DNA of 64,000 bases from Rhinopomastus cyanomelas (taxonomy: Eukaryota > Chordata > Aves > Bucerotiformes > Rhinopomastidae): assembly GCA_013400115.1 (NCBI GenBank), contig VXBP01004374.1, positions 1 through 64,000 of the forward strand, in the 5' to 3' direction. The notes under the pieces were generated by a model that was not told the DNA's origin, searched no databases, and saw only the letters and a program-made list of their open reading frames with translations. Below are positions 49,100 to 60,700 of this stretch, in pieces. The position numbers were made by a program, and so were the translations under genes. Every line of letters begins with the position of its first letter. Positions within the stretch are counted from its first letter, which is position 1.

Positions 49100-51336
49100 C
49101 TGGAAACATATGAGGAACAAATTTGAATGCTAAACCCAAATAAACGATAATTAACGCTGCATAGTCTCCAAAACTGCAGGCTGTGTCTGGAAGGCCATCA
49201 CTAGCAGAGCAGTTTAACACCAAGTATCCTCTCTACAAGAAACAGTTTATAGAAAACGATCATTTTCAGTAATAAGAAAAAGCTGCAGCAACCCCATAAA
49301 TCAGAGTAACCTGCAAACAACCATTTATATTGTCTTTAATGTGGAGTCTATAAAACAGGCTCCTTATTTCAAGCGGCCAATGCAACTGTATTTATTAAAA
49401 TAAAAAAATAAATTAGAACTTAATCAGAAATAATACCAAGTAGTATAACTTGGATCAGATGTTTATCTAAGGCGCATTCTTTCTACCAATGAACTCAGGC
49501 CAGTTTGAAATTGTTTCCCATTAGATTTCACCTGAGGCCGTTTGGAAACGATCCTTGCTCTGTTTCGCACAATGGCACTATTGTAAGTGCAACCAACAGC
49601 ATATTTATTTTCTCCTTCACCAACTTATTTTTAGGGAAGGCAGCCAATTGAAAAAAATATATATATAAAGTAGTAAAATGAATAGTTACGCAAATGAACT
49701 ACTTAAAGTCTCAGAACAGAACAATTATTAACATAGAGATCTGGACCTGCATTCTTGAGAAAGTCACAAAGCTACTGGCCAAGTGATTTTCTAATAAACT
49801 AATGGGACTATTCAAACACACACACTGCAGTCCTGGAGACTTCCTAGCTAGAATGAGCATGAAGCTGAGCAAAGAGAAGTAGCTCAGACGAGTTGTTCCT
49901 GGAATGCTCTAGCACAGCATTCTATTCCTAAGGCACTCAATCATAACTTCTGCTTTATGGAACCATGCAAATACTGAACTGTGAACCAGATTTGTTACTC
50001 ATAAAACAATCAAACTTCAGATAACTGGTCTGTGACTCTGAACTTTATAAGTAAAAAGTAAGAAGTTGGAAGTTCTTAATTCATTTTGCCTTTTCATGTT
50101 CCTTGAACCTTCACAACACTACTAATACAATAACTAAAGGAAGCCAACTTTTGTACCAACTTCGCAAGCGTTCGCACAATGACCAGTAACTAGATTACAC
50201 AACTGTGGGAAACCCACACTGTGCCAGTAAACCACCAGTGTGTGATTGTTTGGCCTTTTGAATATGCACATAGCCCTTCTGTTAACTATTAACACTCACA
50301 AAAGGTCTGATCCTATAAGGATTTATCTACACTAGCAGTTTTCTGTATGGGAAAATAAATTGTAAAAGAATGTGTCTGGTTTGAGTCCAGCTTCAAACCA
50401 TGACTGACAGTGAACAAAGCTAGTTACGTGCAAAATTTTCTGAAAGATTCATCTCCAAAACCCCTAAGGTTCTGGTAAAATGGAGGACACTTGAAGATTT
50501 CAAGGTGCCTTATCCTTTACTTCACTCCAAACTGTGACCCTGAGGAAAACCTGTCTGTCAGGCGCTGCCATGCCATTTTGCCACGGGCTGGGGCACAGGA
50601 GAGTGCAAATCCCACACCAGAAGACATCTAAAAGCAGATCTACAAGCCTCTTTATACAGGTGAGAGAGTTTATACAGTAAATAAAGTAAGTGTTTTAACA
50701 CCTGATTCAGCCCTGTTTAACCTATTCCAGAAGGTTAAAAATCAAAACAAACTAAACCCAAAACAAAACACACACACAGCTCTCCCAATATTATGTAAAA
50801 TGCACTGGAGACTACAAGTCTAAATTACAACTTCTCTGCTTTAAAAGCAAGAGGTTTGATTGTAATAGAGATCACTCATAAATGAAGGCAATGCAGAATC
50901 TGCCTAATTTAGTTAGTACTGGGAAAACATGCAACAGGTAACAGCCTAGGCAAAGCACTCAATTGCTTTTCCAGTACTGTGCAGAGCCTGAGCCCCTACA
51001 ATGCCTTGATCACCTCTCCAGCAAGTGACACCAGCCTTCCCCTCCATGCTCCCTGGTCAAGGACATGGTTGTGGAGCCTCAGCCCCAGGTCAAGTCCTTT
51101 CTGTGGCATCCACTGAGTTAACCCAGGCTGTCCAGCTGAGCCTGCTGCACATTTTACACACCAGAGACTTCTGTGCTGCCTTCTCTGCCTCTGCTGATGA
51201 ACTAAATTATAAGGTCTCTGTATGAGAATACAGTCATATCTTCCCATTTTTTAGATACAGAGACATTTACTCAGTACATGAATACTATAAATAATACATA
51301 TAAGAAACATTTCAACTGCTGTGAATCAAATTATTT

Positions 51337-51765
51337 TAGAATTTTAGAATCTTGAATCATAGACTTGTCTACATTGGAAAAGATCCTCAAGATCATAAAG
51401 TCCAACCGCTAACCCAATTGTCCCAATGCCACCGCTAAACCCTATCTCTAAGCTCCAAATCTACACGACTGTGAAACATGTCCCTCCCTGGGCAGCCTGT
51501 TCCAAGGCCTAAACTGAAAACTCCTTCCAAGAAGAAGTTTTTCCTCACTTCTAACCCAAACTTCCTCTAGCACAACTTCAGGCCATTTCCTCCTATCTCG
51601 CATCTCTTTAAAGTCTCCTTTCAGGTAGTTTCTAGACAGCAATAAGGTCTCCCCTCAGTCTCCTTTTCTTCAGACTAAACCATCCCAGCTCCCTCAGATG
51701 CTCCTCATAAGACTTGTTCTCTAGAAAGAGAAAAGACCCAACACCTCTACCAGCAACATGCAAAA
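51337..51765 (-). mobile_element. CR1 LINE 3' end with the last codons of ORF2
   Basis: The 3' untranslated part (aagatcctcaagatcataaa, gtccaaccgctaacccaatt, ctgggcagcctgttccaagg, aagaagtttttcctcacttc) is preceded on the minus strand by a peptide ESYEEHLRELGWFSLKKRRL-like, the conserved C-terminal end of CR1 ORF2. The same box occurs in the large copy as SYEARLRELGLFSLEKRRL. The 5' limit near 51765 is uncertain. Confidence 0.92.
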
Positions 51766-52204
51766 AACTTGTCTTAAAATTTCTCGCTGCCCAATATTGG
51801 GGGACAACCTTAAAAAAGATTACCAAAATCCAGGTCAGGTGGGCTGTAGCCCGCAACACCAGATGATGCATCCAAGAGACAATTCCAAACCAATGGGTGA
51901 AGCATTGGCTTCCCATTTTCCCCTGTGTTCACAAATCATGCGGAGTCAGTAGTTGTACTACTGGTAACCAGAACTAAATCTTTGTTGTTTTAGCACAGCA
52001 CCACCAACCACAGATGTAAGGTTAATTTTTTTCATATTCTTAATGCAATTCTTTACACTGCTACTGCTTATGCTTGGGTTTCACAATTATATTTTACTTA
52101 TATTCAACTTTGTTTTCAGATTTGCAGCACTGCATTAGAGAGATTTCAAAGAGCACATGAAATGCTCTTTATTTGTTATTTGTTTAATGACTGCTGGTTT
52201 TCCA

Positions 52205-52499
52205 GAGACTTCTTAAGTTGAGTGGTGAAGGCCTGGAATGAGTTGCCCAGGGAGGTGGTTGGGGCCCCATCCCTGGAGGTGTTTAAGGCCAGGCTGGATG
52301 GCACTCTGGCCAGCCTGGTCTAGGGTGGGATGTCCCTGCCTGTGCTGGGGATGTTGGAACTGGATGATGGTTCCTTCCTACCCTGAGTGACTCTGATTCC
52401 ATGGCTTCTCCAGTCAGGTGAGCCTGTTCTGGCAGGGGGATTGGACTAGATGATCTTTCGAGGTCCCTTCCAATCCCTTATGATTCTGTGATTCTATGT
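52205..52499 (+). mobile_element. CR1 LINE 3' end, same subfamily as 37084-39212
   Basis: Runs from gagtggtgaaggcctggaat through ggtggttggggccccatccc and ggattggactagatgatctt to gattctgtgattctatg. By eye it is close to 90% identical to the end of the large copy at about 38955-39210, except that it retains a block of about 25 bases (tgggatgtccctgcctgtgc region) deleted there. It carries two consecutive 'ggaact/ttggact-x-gatgat ... ccttcc' terminal blocks. Confidence 0.95.
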
Positions 52500-52789
52500 T
52501 ACACAAACACTTCAGCGCTGGTTTTATAAACCTTTAGTATTGCAAAGCAAGTTTTGGCTCAACTTTAAGCTGACAGTGCCCCTTCATAAGCAGACATACA
52601 ACTTGAAATTGCCCAGTTTCCTTCCTCGGCCTTAAAAAAAACCACCTTTCTTTTGGTCTTAGACTATAAAGATATGTTTCAATAACACTACATATGCAAT
52701 CACAGTTAAAACTATCTATTTTGACATTGTTTTAAAGCTTATATGTAACTATTATCTCCACAAGCCATATGGTGAAGTAAGCTTCCAGT

Positions 52790-53042
52790 AAAACCAACTG
52801 CTGCGTAACAAAACAAGCCACCAGCTTCTCCAGCAGAATGCTGTGGGAAATGTTGTCAAACGCCTTAATGAAGTCCAGACAGACAACACCCACTGCTTTT
52901 CCCTCATCCATTAGGTGGGTCACCTGATCACAGCAGGGGATCAGATTGGTTAAACAGGACTTCCCCTTCATGAACCAGTGCTGGCTGGGCCTGATCCCCC
53001 TGTTGTTTTCCACTTGCTGCATGATTACCACCAAGATAAACT
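52790..53042 (-). mobile_element. CR1-type LINE fragment, RT palm region
   Basis: A minus-strand frame reads HWFMKGKSCLTNLI, CCDQVTHLMDEGKAVGVVCL, DFIKAFDNISHSILLEKL. This is the RT block with the KAFD motif that includes the first catalytic aspartate region. It matches the HGFTKGKPCLTNL...LNMSKAFDSVSHHILV block of the 37-39 kb copy but belongs to a different subfamily. The copy is truncated at both sides and lacks the second catalytic box and the 3' end. Confidence 0.9.
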
Positions 53043-53699
53043 GTTTCCTAATATTCCCCTTTCTTTCGAGGTTACATAGGACTGTTCTCAGGAGTGCTAG
53101 AGCATGTGAATGTGTGCAGACCCCTCAAACAAATCCAAGCTTCATTCACTTTGTACAAAAAGAGCCACTCACAAAAAAATCTGCAGTAAGGAAACATGAC
53201 ATTCTTTTCCTATTAGTTTTTTAATATAAAAGGACCACCTGTTCAGGCGCTCTGACTCAAAGAGCTGGCTAATGCTTGAACAACTCATGAGGTTACTGTC
53301 CCCTGTTCTGTACCCTCTCACCTCTGGAGAGGTGACTGAGTCCTGATTTCCATTTTGCTTCAACACACACCAGGTTACCAGTTCAGGGCTGCCTAACAAA
53401 TCAACAGTGTTAGTTGATGACATTATGGCTGAAGCATCTTCTTTCTAGTATCCTCACGTATTTCATGAGCAGCCCTTCGCCAAAGCAGGTGCCTCTGTCA
53501 CCAGCTGAAGACAAAACAAGCAGGTAGTCACATGGCCTGAGGCACAAAAGAACTCACCTGTCATACACCAGGTTCAAGGTGGAAAACAGAAAGGGACAGA
53601 TGTGTTAATTCCCTAGTTAATCATGGTAGAGATGAATGTCAATGTACTTGCTGTTCGCCCTGCTCCTGAGCATTCAAAGTATCTGGTTTCATTACTCAC

Positions 53700-53840
53700 C
53701 AGATCATCCAAGAGTGCCTGCTTGTTCTTCCTCTTTAACATCTGTTGTAGCTGTTCTTCTTTCTGTATGAGCAGTCGCCTTTGTTCATTTTCCTGCCGCT
53801 CTACCTCTAAAGCTTCCTCCAGCTCTTCCTGCTCCCGTGT
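53700..53840 (-). CDS. MNAT1: MNAT1 coding exon (probably exon 5), residues ~141-187, coiled-coil
   Basis: This 141-bp exon encodes exactly 47 codons, TREQEELEEALEVERQENEQ through KRKNKQALLDDL. The Glu/Arg/Gln-rich heptad pattern is the long helix of MAT1. In the family this helical part links the N-terminal RING (which contacts the TFIIH core) to the C-terminal CDK7/cyclin H-binding tail. The minus-strand acceptor is ...ctaatttccatttcag and the donor is gtgagt; both edges are phase 0. I count four substitutions against human MAT1 from memory (F/L, I/M, F/L, E/D), all mild. There is no stop or frameshift. Because both ends are phase 0, skipping this exon would keep the frame. Confidence 0.97.
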
Positions 53841-56800
53841 CTGAAATGGAAATTAGAAATGGGCTTGCATCAATCTTCCTTCTTAGGTAGATAGAGCTTA
53901 CCCACAGCTCTGCTTCCTACCTAAGGACTTAGGACAGACCAAGCAAAAGGAAAAGCAGCCTTTTAACACAACATTTTAGGGTGATTATGGAACATGATCC
54001 ATAATCCAGATCAGATCCAGAGAGAAATTACATTTTTCCCTTGCTGCAATCTGCAGCAGGAGCTCACCATCTGGATTCTAACTTTTTCAATATTAGAGGA
54101 CGTCAATGTGTTTTTCTTACACCTTCACGCTAAAATGGTTCCACTCTTTGTGCCCACGTCCTACTTCTGAAGTGATGTTAGCAGGGTAACCAAAAATATA
54201 ATCCCACAATACTGTTCTGGATTGCCCTCACCATGAGCCACATCTACTGCATGAAAAACACTATGTGCTTTCAGAGGTGTAGAACTAAAATAAGAAATTA
54301 TATTGTGAACACTAATAGAGAAGTTTAAAAGCTAAACCATATTTAAGCATGAACTCTAAAAATATCACATGCCCAAAAATTTAGACATTTTTCCTATAAT
54401 CTGGATTGCAGTTGTGACATGAGATGAAAGGAAAGGGATTACTAGTATGAAGTTACTATGTTTTGTTTCAGGATTTACTTGATTTTTTTTTAATGTATGA
54501 ACTATCAAATAATCTGTATTTAAAATTTACAGTGAAAGAAAAAATAAAAGGCATGGGGAAACAAAAGGATTAAACCATTTCACACAGAAGAGGGAATCAA
54601 AAGAACTTGGCTGTAAGTAGGTACAAAACAAAACACACAGGAAACATTTTGGTGGGGAAGATCTGAAAAAATCCTAAAGCAACAGAAGCCATTTTAATTT
54701 TATAACCAGCTGTGACACTGGTAAAAAATTGGTCACTACCACCAATGACTACCTGAAACTGGATTAACCTTTGCATTTAGGTTAATGGAAACAAACAAGC
54801 ACAAAAATGCTTGAGTTGCTAACTGCAGCTACTTCTGAGAATTAAGGGATATAAGTTAGTTCAGTCAACAGAACTGAAGAGCGCAGTCTTTTAGAATTTC
54901 CAAGCCTCTTGCACGTTTATGTCTAAAGACTGTCTGGAATTTGCAGTGAAGCGGAAGAAAACTCGTAGGGAAGTGCTGACAGTCCTAGTCTAAAGAATCA
55001 AGCAGAAAACTTATAGTCAGAAATAAATATAAATTACAGACCTAAACTAGATCAGACTACAGGAAAAAGGAAGAATTATCACAAGTAAGACCAAATTCTT
55101 TCTGAAAGGAAGACTAAATAAAAGAGTAAAACAGAAGAGGCAAGTTCAATCAGCAGTGAGGGTTGTAGTAGTGAGGGCTGTGTCACACTTAAAGATAATC
55201 TAGACATAGACCCAACATCTAAAGAAATAAAGATGATCACAGAGAAGCCTGACGTAAACTCAGCAAGCCAAGTAGAAGAAGCAAATAAAAAGGGCAATAA
55301 TGTTTCACCACATTCAAGGAAGGACAATCAAGGAAACTTAAAACACATGCACATCAGAGAGTTAAGACAAAACTAATTCCAGCCTGAAAAAAGCAGCAAG
55401 TGAAACTAAACATTTAGAGAAAAGTAGGAAGTAACATGGCTGGAGAACAAGGGACGAGTAAGGAAAGTGGCATGTTTGGGAAAACCATAGTCCACTTTGA
55501 ATATATCCAAATATACATAAAAATCAGTTTCTGACTACAAAAACCTCCTCCCCAAGGGTTCTTCAGCCTCTCCTTCAACCTTCTACTTCACCTTCTACTT
55601 CAACTTTTCTTCTGTGTGGTCCTGCCTCAAATCTACAGATGTAGCAGATGAGTTAGTACAAAAGTCACTCGCTACAAAGATGAAAAATACAGCTGGTATT
55701 GAGAGAAGAACAAGCAGTACTTAAATCCTGAGGTGTCTGGTTCACTAACTTCATGTTTTGATTTGTAAAAAAAAAAATTACTTAAGAACAGAAGTAGCAA
55801 AAGTGAGATCAAGATTATTTACAAGGACACAGATTAGGAGATGTCAGTTGATGAGTTAGAAACTAAAAGGAGAAATCAAAATACACTAACCACTGCTGAT
55901 TTTGAACCTCCCATACATCAGTGCTACAAAAGATCACAACGACATACTTCCAGTAGAGATGGGAAAACACTGCTCTTTCATAAGAGGCTGTTAAGATTCC
56001 AACTACAACACTGCATTCAGTTCTGGTCCCTTCCATTTGCCAAACACAAATTCAAACTGCAACAGGTAAAGGCTAACAAAAACATCAAGAGACACAGAAT
56101 ATCCCTCAGAAGCAAACTAATGAAGTGATCAGGAAAAATGTTCAGTTCGAGAATGAAGGGATAGTGACTGTCCATAAGTTTAGGTGAGAAATAAGGACAC
56201 CATTTACCATTTATGGACTAGACTTTCCAAAACCTTCCAAGAAAGCTACAGAGAAAGAGAGACAGCAACCTTTCAGCTTTTGGGAAGTCTATGGGAACCA
56301 CTGTGCTGTTTTAGTAACAGCAATGGTGTGAAGTCTATTACTATGTTTCAATGGTTAAAAAGAAATGTTAAATGTTTCAAATGTCAAAAAGTAAATAAAA
56401 CTGGAAGGTCTCCTCATCTCCAGGAAGTCTGGATTTACACAGGCTTGCCCAGCTCCCACCAAACAGCCTCCAGAACAGCAAGAGCAGAGTACAGAACACA
56501 GGAAGCTCAGGGACCTTGGGTGGCTACAGAGCACTGCTATGCTGCCTGATACCACCCTACAGCTAGTGCACAGGCCATCACGTAGGAGACTGGAAGGTGG
56601 GCTGCAGGCAAAGCACACCATCCTTGTGCTGACCCAGAGGTTGCACCAACACTGTAAAGTAAGACATGTAGGCAAAGATTTGGCAGGTCTCTTCAAGCTC
56701 TGAAGCACAGAATATTGCACAGTGTCAGAGACAGGATAACAGATCAGAGATGAACCCCTAGGGAAATTTCCTTGCCTTTAAAAGGAAGAGGTTCAAACAA

Positions 56801-57656
56801 ACATTTTTCAGATTCCAATCTCCTCCTGTGAAATCCTAGAGCTAAAGAAATCACTGGGAGTTTTGCCACAGACTTCAGGGGAGTGAGGATTTCACCCCTA
56901 CTGATTTGAAAGAAAGTCCTTAGTACAACTGGAATCTAAACACAAAGCCTTGTTATGTCACATTCGGGGCATTTTCCTTCAAGATCCAGTAACAATGTGT
57001 ATTTTCATACTGAAAAAATATTTAACAGATTAAACTTTTCTTACAGAAAGAAATGCTTGCAAGTTTATTTTTAAAAGACCAAAATTATATCAGAGACATA
57101 TTTTAACAAATGAATCTTCAAAGCAACCATGTGTTCTGCATACAGATCATGTATACAATACTCCTGATGTTATTGTTATCAGCTCTCAAACAAAAGTTTT
57201 AAAGTTTGTTTCAACATCTTTCACTTTACATGTTGCATAAACCAGACCTGCACTTTCTTTCCCTCAGTTTTACAGCTCTCTCCTGGGAGCTTCTTGTCTG
57301 CGTCTGGATTCCTTTTTGCCTTTAGATGAAAATGGAAAGATTGCCCTGGTGTAGGAATGAACTTGGTTTCTCCTGGATATTGTCCAATGACACTGCCAGC
57401 ACACATGCGGTGGTGATGTATTAGATGCAGACTTTACTGCCGGTCCATCTCTCTTCTCAAGCACTTCCCAAAATACAGCCTGACTACATTTCAACCACCA
57501 ATTTAAGATCAGTACCACGGAACCTTAGTGTATTTCTGGTTTTTGAAAATAACATGAGCACTACATAATGCCTTGAGCTTTTACCCGTTTTTAAGACATT
57601 ACAGAAAGTACTGCACTTCAAAACTCTTTTATAAGCAAGAGAACACGTAAACTAAC
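53841..57656 (-). other. MNAT1: MNAT1 intron between residues 140 and 141 exons
   Basis: This complete 3,816-bp phase-0 intron is bounded by gttagt at its 5' end and ...ccatttcag at its 3' end on the minus strand. The only possible repeat I noticed is a faint LINE-like relic near 55990-56200. The rest is AT-rich, with a short imperfect 12-bp tandem duplication near 55580-55605 (cttctacttcac-like). Nothing else is supported. Confidence 0.9.
55990..56200 (+). repeat. Possible ancient CR1/L3-like relic
   Basis: The stretch ctgcattcagttctggtccc and the following Lys/Arg-like sequence to aatgaagggatag recall the 'ttcagttctgg-cccc' segment near the 3' part of CR1/L3 ORF2. The similarity is short and could be chance. 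Confidence 0.3.
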
Positions 57657-57760
57657 CAGTTTTAACTTATTTTTCTGAATGACTTCTTTGTTATCCTTCT
57701 GGTACAGCTCCATTTTCTTTTTAGTATTTTCCAAGTCCACATTGTTGGTCAAGTTAAATA
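57657..57760 (-). CDS. MNAT1: MNAT1 coding exon (probably exon 4), residues ~106-140
   Basis: This exon encodes V(split)-FNLTNNVDLENTKKK...QKNKLKL, which I recognise as the start of the central helical region of MAT1. MAT1 joins CDK7 and cyclin H into the CDK-activating kinase and anchors it to the TFIIH core in the nucleus. The exon is 104 bp: two bases completing a Val codon, then 34 codons. Read on the minus strand, the acceptor is ...atttatgcag and the donor is gttagt, so it enters in phase 1 and leaves in phase 0. Against remembered human MAT1 I count four conservative changes (D/E, I/L, E/D, D/E). The next coding bases, ACACGGGAG, lie at the 53700-53840 exon and continue the protein exactly (KLKL then TREQ). 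The exon number assumes the human eight-exon layout. Confidence 0.96.
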
Positions 57761-60700
57761 CTGCATAAATATTAGAAATAACAGAAAGTAAAATGTTAGG
57801 TTGGCATGCATGACTATGACAAAGAAATATCACTGTTGTGTTCTCTACCACTTCTAGTACCAGATATAAACATCACAATAACAGAATTCACTTAAATATA
57901 CCCTTTAAAGCAAGACACAAACTACTAAATCATTGCAAACTTCAACAGAAGTTCCTTTAGGTTTCTATATCTGTAGAAGATGAAAATGTGAGTCTTGCAT
58001 GTTGTGATAATTACACAACACACAATAATTATTATATTATTCATAAAGCATTGACCTTTTTGGTGGCAGTTACCGCTACGAATATAGTAGTTCCTGTAAA
58101 ATTAAATTAGTCTAAACTCATTTAGACAGATTTAGAAATTTGTCTAACACAAAACATACCTAACACATGAAGATCATAGAAACTGTTCAAATTCTCACAC
58201 CCACATTACATTATAAGTTAACAGGCATCGATGTACAATTACCTTTATTTTGAGGAATCTGCAGATGCATCCTGATTAATAGCTTAAATATTATTCTTCT
58301 GATGTCTCTCAACAGTGATAGACTCACAGACTTTATCTCATGTAATTAAGGACAAGAAGAGTTGGCCAGCAAGCTCCACAGTTTAGCACAACATTCCCAA
58401 TTATCTACACATGGCATAGAAGATACCTCAAGAAATGGAAGAGTTTCTATAACCAACAGTTTGAAGGATGTTGATGGTTTGAATGATTAGTAATTTGATA
58501 CAATGCCTGAGCCTTTCGCCTCTAGGTCACTGGTTCAGTTGTGGGTCAAGTGAATTCCAACTGAAAGCCATTAGCACCGGGGAGTCACTTGGTGATGATC
58601 ATCCAGACAGGACATGGAGCTCATGCCCGTGGCCTTAAAGCTACTGAAGATTGTCAGTGTGCAGCACTCAAAGTCTAGAGGATCTAAACCAAATGGCTAC
58701 AAAAGCAGCAAAGCAATCTGCACCAGCACTGATAAATCCTTCGCCAAAAACCAGCAGCACAGCAACTGCAGTAAGTTCATTCTTAAAGAAGAGAAAAAGG
58801 TTCTAGTAGAAATGCCAACACAAAACTTGGAGGATTTTGGTTCCATTCTCTCTTCCTGAGTTCTCAAATGATTGGGCCAAAAAACCCTGGCCCAATGCCG
58901 AGTCATCTGTATAAGGCTGCTAGACAGACACAGAAGGAAGCATGAAGCTCGCAGGGTTACTCAGCACACCAGCACAAGTAAAGATCACTTCTTTTATCTT
59001 CTGCAAAGGTAACAGCAAAACTGAGCGCTAAAGAGAGTTCTAGGCAAACCAAGACATGAATAGCCTGGACTGGCAAACCACACTGAGAGCAGCAAAAGCA
59101 ACAGTAAGAAATTAAAGCAGGGAGTAACTAAGGGCAAAGGAAGAAAACTGGAAAGATCCAAAATGCTAAGGGTGCAAGACCGAGTTCAGCTCTACAAAAC
59201 CCACCATATAGCAGCTCACAACTGCCAAAAAGTGGCAAATCTTCTCTTAGGACCCTCTTCTCAAGCACAGGTCTCACCCTTTCCCGATTGACTTCAAGAC
59301 TCCCTGGTTGCTCTGCAGCATCAACAGTAACCCAGACTGGCTCACAAAGGACTCATGCAAGTGCCAGAGACACCACACGGGAACTCAAAGAAATGTGCAG
59401 CTAGAAACAGAAATGTTCTCTTTCCAGGACTAATGAGCCACCACACCACCTTACTGTTCTCTCCTTTTTCAAATAATGAGCAATATCTCCTGAATCAGTT
59501 GAGCTATTCCACCCCAACATCTATGTCTGTAGTCTTAATCTCAACCTCAGGTGGAACCTCTGGACAACCCAAACAAGCCCTTTGACGTTCAGCTCTTGCT
59601 TTTTCGAAGCAAGTTACCCATTTCAAATATATTTAATATTGTATTCTCTCCAAAAGGCATAACAACATTTTCCAATTTCATATTGCAACACACTCACACT
59701 TCTGCTCACAGCAGCACATTATTTTAATCTACATTTATAATACTTCAATGAAGATTTGGCCTCTAACTTCCCAGTCTACAGTTGCCTGCTGACAAACAGC
59801 TTAATACTTGAGTATTACAGCAGAGAAGAATTACCATGTGAAGATGCTGGCATATAATGAGAGCAGGGTTCAGCAATGACAGCAGCTGCACAGCAATGTC
59901 AGCACTTCCTACAACTTAAATCCACACACCAGCTCTCTTAAACTCTGCAGTGACGACACAAGAAAGAAATAGCATATGAGACATGTTGCGCTAGCAGGAT
60001 GCCCAGATGCCACCTTCAGGCACAAGAGGAGCAAGAGAAGATGCCAAATGCTTTGGGGCTCCTGAACATTTTGCCTATTTCCCTAAAAATAACCTGCAAT
60101 AAACTGATGATCTGGATTTTGCACTAGTTGCCACTGGAAATGTTCAGGATTTTTTAGGGTTTTTTTCCTCAGTTATCTGTAATATGTTCCATTATCCATG
60201 AGCCAGGTTTGCTAACCAAAACTGTAATATTTAAAACTCCTACTGGGAAAAGCGGGCAAATTTCAGACCACACAGTGCCTGACTTTGTTTAGAACAACTT
60301 ACAAAAGCAGGTTTATTTTGCAAATTTATAAGAAGCAGCACTTCCTTGTAAGAGATATCTTCACTAATGTTCAATATTCACTCGCATAGCCACTTCAAAT
60401 GCCCACTGCTCTGCTCGCAACAAGGTAAGGTGATTTTTTCCCCTTCTTTTATCCTGCTGTGGCTAAAAACCCTCTCAATGGTCAGATGTACTCATACTGT
60501 GCTGATTCTACTCTGTCTTTCTTTCTCCACTTTGTCACTTTAGTATATGGAAGGGCACCAGCAACCAGAAGAATTCTTATTTCTAGCACACTCAAAAGCC
60601 AGAGATTTCTCCCACTGAACAGTAATTTCCAGTCATTGAAGAGGAACCTTCTCTTGACTCTAAGCACCTGCCCCTCAACATTAAGTTTCCCACATCTCAA

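Larger units (their letters stand above)
49100..53699 (-). other. MNAT1: MNAT1 intron between residues 187 and 188 exons
   Basis: This complete 4,600-bp phase-0 intron has gtgagt at its donor and ...atgtttccag at its acceptor. Three CR1 pieces sit close together in alternating orientation: minus at 51337-51765, plus at 52205-52499 and minus at 52790-53042. From 49100 to 51336 I see only unique AT-rich sequence with a short (TA)n tract near 49657. Confidence 0.9.
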
